DNA from: Salticus scenicus
Taxonomy: Eukaryota > Arthropoda > Arachnida > Araneae > Salticidae
DNA: 64,000 bases
NCBI GenBank assembly: GCA_963930645.1
Contig: OZ005649.1
Coordinates: 39,355,664-39,419,663 of the forward strand
Direction: 5' to 3'
The translations under genes and the position numbers were made by a program. Position 1 is the first letter of the stretch. Every line of letters begins with the position of its first letter. The notes below the pieces were generated by a model that was given only the letters and a program-made list of their open reading frames with translations, ran no database searches and was not told where the DNA came from. This document shows, piece by piece, positions 59,132 to 64,000 of the stretch.

Positions 59132-61176
59132 GCGACCCTTGTAAAAAGAAGATTTAACGGCATTTTAAGCTGGTGAAACTTCCAGCAAACTCAATAGATT
59201 CGTAGGGATTACTCAAAGTGATATTGAATGGTATCGTTGCACAGTTCATTTTTAAAGAAATGAATATAAAAAGACTTGGGGAACTTCTCGTACTATTCCG
59301 GTGCATATTAATCTTGTTTGACTGAAAAGTTCTTCTAACAAGAGAATTCCGATGCATTTTGAGATATCCTATACACCACTGCTTTTCTGTGCCTAAAAAA
59401 AATAGCGAATTTAACACGAGCTTTTTTTTTTTTTATTGCGGATTTTTACAACATTTATATGGAAAATAACCTGCTGCGTATAAGTTATATGTACTGATGC
59501 AAGATCGAGACTAGTATATTAAAACAAAAAAGTTATTTAAAACCAAAAAAAAAAAAAAAAAAAAAAATCATAGACTTGTTGTGCGTAAGCTATGTACTGC
59601 TTTCAGAATGGTTCATAAAAGAAATACATTCAAATATTTATTCAAAAACCTTTATTTCAAGTTTAAAAAAAAATTCGTATTATATTGTACTGAAGAAATA
59701 ATTTTTTTTCAATTAAAATTTCATTAATGGCACTCTTCTGTGTCTTCAATTAATAAAACAGGCTATCTACCTACAAAATAAGTAAATACATAAATAAATA
59801 ACATTAAAAATATGTAAAAAATTACACATAGAAAGAGATTTTAAAAGCTGCAATTTATGAGCAAGCAAGAAAGCAATAGACTCGCTACAATAAATTGTAT
59901 TTAAAAAAAATTAGCTGTAATACCCGCTATTTTATAGGCTCATCTGAAAAAAAAAAAAAAAAAAACGAAATAATAGGGATGAAATAGGCAATAAGGCAAT
60001 AAAATTTAACAGTTAGAAAGGTTCAAGGTGTTTTCGAATTATACAACAGACGCGGCAGTGTTGCCAAATTTAGAAACTTTTATATTTGGTAATCACCAAT
60101 AATTTTGAGGAGGAATATTCGATACACATAACAGACAAATAATCGTCGACGTTATTAAACAACCGTTATAATTAAAATTTAATAGTATATATTGAATAAA
60201 AAAGTCCATATTTGGCAACAGTGAGATGATCTCTTTTCAACCCTACGTCACCCACCACATATAAGAAGACTCAAAACTGTATGGAAGCCTTTTCGACGTA
60301 AATAATCCAGAATATTAACTTCCAATAACATTAACAATTTCAAATCAATGTCATTAACAAATTAACCCCTACCCTTTTTTTTAGGATTTTTATTGTTTAG
60401 AGCTTTGGTTTGAATAGTAAAAATGTATGGTCCCTTTTTCTTTATGATTGCAAGGTTTCTTGGCCCACCTGTGTTTTTCCGGACACTTTGCCTGAAACTT
60501 TAATTCTCTTTCACCGCCCATACACATCTCGTCAGCACATACGACCGTTTTTCTGTCGCACTTAAGTATTTTGCAAGTAGAGGTGTTTTTTTTTTTTTTT
60601 TTTTTTAACTCTTGGTGCTTTACTCTGCATAATCTTTGCTTCCGCGAGTTTTATTCAGAGGCAAAATTCTAAGTTTAAGCCTTTTTTAGTTTTTTTCTTT
60701 CTTTTTGTTTCTTTTTTTTCCCAGAAAATTAATATTTACGTTTTCATTATTTTTGATGGAGGTAAGCACTGGTTGGGACTACATGCTGGTAATCCTATGC
60801 CCTCACGTTGACGTTAAGAAGACTGAGCAATTTTTAATAGCGTAGTAATTATGAACTTTACTAAGAATTTCCATACCAAATATCAAGTATCTTGCTCATG
60901 CAGTATCTTGCACAGCCTACTATACCATTTTTATACCCATTTAATCTTTCTTTAAAATATTTAGTAGCTATTTAAAAGCGTAGTGAATATAAACTTAAAT
61001 GAAAAATTTCCATTACAAATGTGAAGTTTCAAGCTCATTAGGTTTAAAAACTGTACACTACACCCTCTCTGTTCTACCGTTTTTCATCTCCCGTCCTTTT
61101 AGAATGAGAGATTGAATAAAGAATTGTCGTACCAAATATTAAGAAGGGGCTCCAAAATTGTACGCCACATCCTATT
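59132..61176. other. Intergenic sequence
   Basis: A+T-rich with A or T runs (59,548-59,567, 59,948-59,964 and 60,586-60,606). An 87-codon minus-strand open frame ending at 59154 has no recognisable domain. No gene is supported. Confidence 0.5.
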
Positions 61177-61223
61177 AGGTTGATTTCTTTAGAAATCGAC
61201 CTCTTGCAATCACTTCGTTTATC

Positions 61224-61255
<32 letters not shown>

Positions 61256-64000
61256 GAAAATTTTGTCATCACGATAACTCCCGAAATAATACTCCAAATC
61301 GAACCAAATTTGGACAGTGAACTGATCTAATAAATATCTTGGATGAGTTCGTTAACCACGTTGCTCCGACTTTTTGTTTCAAGTGGCAGCCACTTGAAAA
61401 TTTCAAACCCACAATGTAAAAAGCAGATTTAAAGCAAGATTTCCTTGAATTTTCAAGTAAGTACAGGCCACATATAGGTCTCAATGAAGTTTATTAGTGA
61501 AGTTTATCCGCCATTTTTAATAAAGTGCAGATATTTAAAATTTAAGCAGGGCCACTTGATATCAGGCTACCACTTGAAAATTTAAAATAACAATAACATC
61601 CGAAATAATACTCCAAATCGAACCAAATTTGGACAGTGTCTTAACTTATTTTATAAATATCTTAGATGAGTTTGATAACCAATTTGCTCCGCCATTTTGT
61701 TTTCAAGTGGAGACGACTTGAAAATTTCAAATTCAAATCGTAAAAGCGTATTCCGAATTTTTTTTTAATTTTGATGTATACATAGTTTATACAAGTGTCT
61801 CAAAGAACTTTTCTAATGAACTTTATCCACCATTTTTAATAAAGTGGCGTATATCTTAAATTAAGCGGGACCACTTGAATTCAGGCTAACACTTGAAAAT
61901 TTAGAACCATGATAACTTCTGAAATAATACTCCAAATCGAACGACATTTGGACAGTGTTTTAACTTATCTTATAAATACCTTAGATGAGTTTGTTAACCA
62001 AGTTGCTCCAACATTTTGATTTCAAGTGGAGACCACTTGAAAATTTAAATTGTAAAAAGCGTATTTCGAATTTGTTTGAACTTTGATGTAAATACAGACC
62101 ACATAAGGATCTCAATGAAGTTTATTAATGAACTATATCCGCCACTTTTAATAAAGTGGTAGATATCTTAAGTTAAGCCGTGCCACTTGAAATCAGGCTA
62201 CCACTTGAAAATTTAAAACCATAATAACTCCTGAAATAATACTCCAAATCGAACCAAATTCGAACAATATTTTAACTTATCTCTTAAATATCTTAGATGA
62301 GTTTTTTAACCAAGTTGCTTCGCCATTTTGATATCAATAGGAGACCACTTGAAAATTTCAAATTCACATTGTAAAAAGCGTATTCCGAATTTGTTTGAAT
62401 TTTGATGTATACATAGATCATATAAGAGTCTCAACCAAGTTGATTAATGATTTTTACCCGCAATTTTTAGTTCCCCATCATACTATAGGTATGGGGAACT
62501 TAGGTAATCGTGAAAATTTTCGACCTCGGTTTTTTGACTTTTTTACACGTTTTCAGGTGTGAGGAATCCGAAAATGACAAAATTTGTATGGTGTCTGACT
62601 GTAGGGTGTCTGTTAGTGTGTCAGTGTGTCAGTCCGTTAGTGTGTCAGTGTGTTAGTCCGTTAGTTTGTTAGTCTGTTAACACGATATCTCACGAACAAA
62701 TGATCGCAGAGAGGTCAGATCAGTTTTAAAATATTACTTTCGATACTGGCAAGAACCCTATTCTTTTGCAACATTCTAATTTAAAAACTTCGTAAGTTAT
62801 GAGAAATTTACGATTTTCTTAACATGGGAGAATAGGACAAAAATTCACTTAAACGTGCATTAAATGGAAACTTTTTACTGTAAAAATGTCAGACCAGTTT
62901 TAAAATATCAGGTTTGATGCCGGAATGAACATTATTAACTATGAATGTGCTACTTTGAAAATTTCGCAAGTTATTGGTAATTTACGAATTTCTTAACATG
63001 GCAGTATAGGGCAAAATTTCACATAAACGTGAATTTTGAGAGATATTTTCATCGTAAAGATGTCAGACTACTTTTGAAATATTATTTAGAACACTGGCAT
63101 GAATATTAATGACTATGGATTTTCCAATATAAAAATTTCGTAAGTTATTGGAAAATTACGAATTTCTTAACATGGCAGCATAAAACCAAATTTCACATAA
63201 ACGTCAATCTTGAGGGATATTTTCATCGTAAAGATGTCTAACCACTTTAGAAATATTATATAGGATACTGGCATGAATATCATAGATTATGATTTTTCCA
63301 ATTTAAAAAATTCGTAAGTTATTTGCAATTTACGATTTACTTAACGTGTCAGAATAAGGCAAAATTGAGCATAAATTTCCATTATAGGATCATAAATACA
63401 TTAGACAACTTCAAAATTACATTCATAATATTTGTTTGAACATGATTGAATACAAATATTCTAATAGGAAAATTTCGTAAATCATTCGTAATTTACGATT
63501 TTATCAACATAGCGAAATTGTAAATTTTTCATATAAATATGAATTTTGAGCATTATTGCATTGGAAATAGTAGTATGAAAACTAAACAACGGAATTGACC
63601 CTGATAAAATAAATTAATAGATTAGAATAAGATAAATATATGGAAGTGAACGGTGGATAGCCTATTAGGCGGGGATTTCATTCTGTCACTGTTTCAAGCT
63701 TTGGTCATATTCATTTCTTTTAACATGATTATAATATGTCTCGCACTAGAAATTTATGAGAACATAAATATGATGGGGAACTGAGCAGAGTCCACCTATG
63801 CCAACTAGTTTGGAAAGTACCCGATATCTTATACTAAGGACACTTTAAATCAGGCTCCCACTTGAAAATTTAAAATCACGAAAACTTCTGAAATAATACT
63901 CCAAATCGAACCAAATTTGGACAGTGATATTATCATATAATTGTCTTGAACGTGTTCACTTTGCATCTTGTCCCGACATCTAGTTTCTAATTTGCAGCCT
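61177..64000 (+). mobile_element. Family B element interrupted by family A, continues past the window
   Basis: Starts AGGTTGATTTCTTTAGAAAT, followed by a TA microsatellite instead of TCTA. Units of about 320 bp with CACTTGAAAATTT and the two hairpins run to 62,467. The array resumes at 63,808 and matches the first element near 29,660-29,850. The interruption is exactly the family A copy at 62468. Confidence 0.85.
62468..63807 (+). mobile_element. Family A element, 1.34 kb, nested in family B
   Basis: The same ends and internal units as the copy at 56711. The five hairpin units begin near 62,780, 62,960, 63,132, 63,305 and 63,470. The family B sequence on the two sides is continuous once it is removed. 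Confidence 0.88.

Noticed and set aside
59154..59417. 87-codon minus-strand frame
   Set aside because: No domain, splice border or conservation signal; its end overlaps sequence next to a transposon inverted repeat.

Overview
The window looks like eukaryotic nuclear DNA. It is very A+T-rich by eye, full of homopolymer runs and microsatellites, has GT-AG introns of 2 to 6 kb, carries AATAAA poly(A) signals, and is crowded with short inverted-repeat DNA transposons, including Tc1-like and mariner-like relics. An arthropod is likely and a spider-like chelicerate would fit, but nothing here fixes the species. There are no bacterial-style operons, and almost every short open reading frame in the window is noise.

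Two genes can be read completely. They are an inverted, divergently transcribed pair of six-exon genes for small secreted granulin-type cysteine-rich proteins. Gene 1 lies on the minus strand from about 21,620 down to 6,040 and encodes 239 residues. Gene 2 lies on the plus strand from about 35,620 to 53,825 and encodes 250 residues. Both have a coding first exon of 20 nt after the ATG, a second exon completing the signal peptide, a third exon with one ten-cysteine granulin module and the start of a second, a fourth exon with the end of the second module and the start of a third, a fifth exon ending the third module and carrying the stop, and a 3' UTR exon. Splice phases agree and every junction keeps the frame. 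TATA boxes, exon 1 borders, intron segments, 3' UTR exons and even one old intronic MITE match between the copies, so the duplication covered the whole gene and its promoter.

Layout: 1-6,040 is repeat-rich flank (families D, A, E and a piggyBac-like MITE). 6,040-21,620 is gene 1. 21,780-35,460 is the region between the two promoters, with a family C relic, a long-TIR foldback, a deleted mariner, a block of degenerate repeats, a large family B array of hairpin repeats, a 1.2-kb imperfect palindrome and a small tandem repeat. 35,620-53,825 is gene 2, whose longer introns hold a family E element, two family C elements, two 213-bp palindromic MITEs and a Tc1-like relic. 53,830-64,000 is flank with a 91-bp perfect inverted repeat, a tRNA-like sequence, and a family B array interrupted by family A.

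The two genes probably make secreted paralogues from separate, similar promoters. Exon 4 is almost unchanged between them at the protein level, whereas the first granulin module and the C terminus have diverged. Several repeat families share one plan (terminal inverted repeats, a CTGTCTG- or TCTA-type microsatellite, then a related core), which is the most unusual feature outside the genes.
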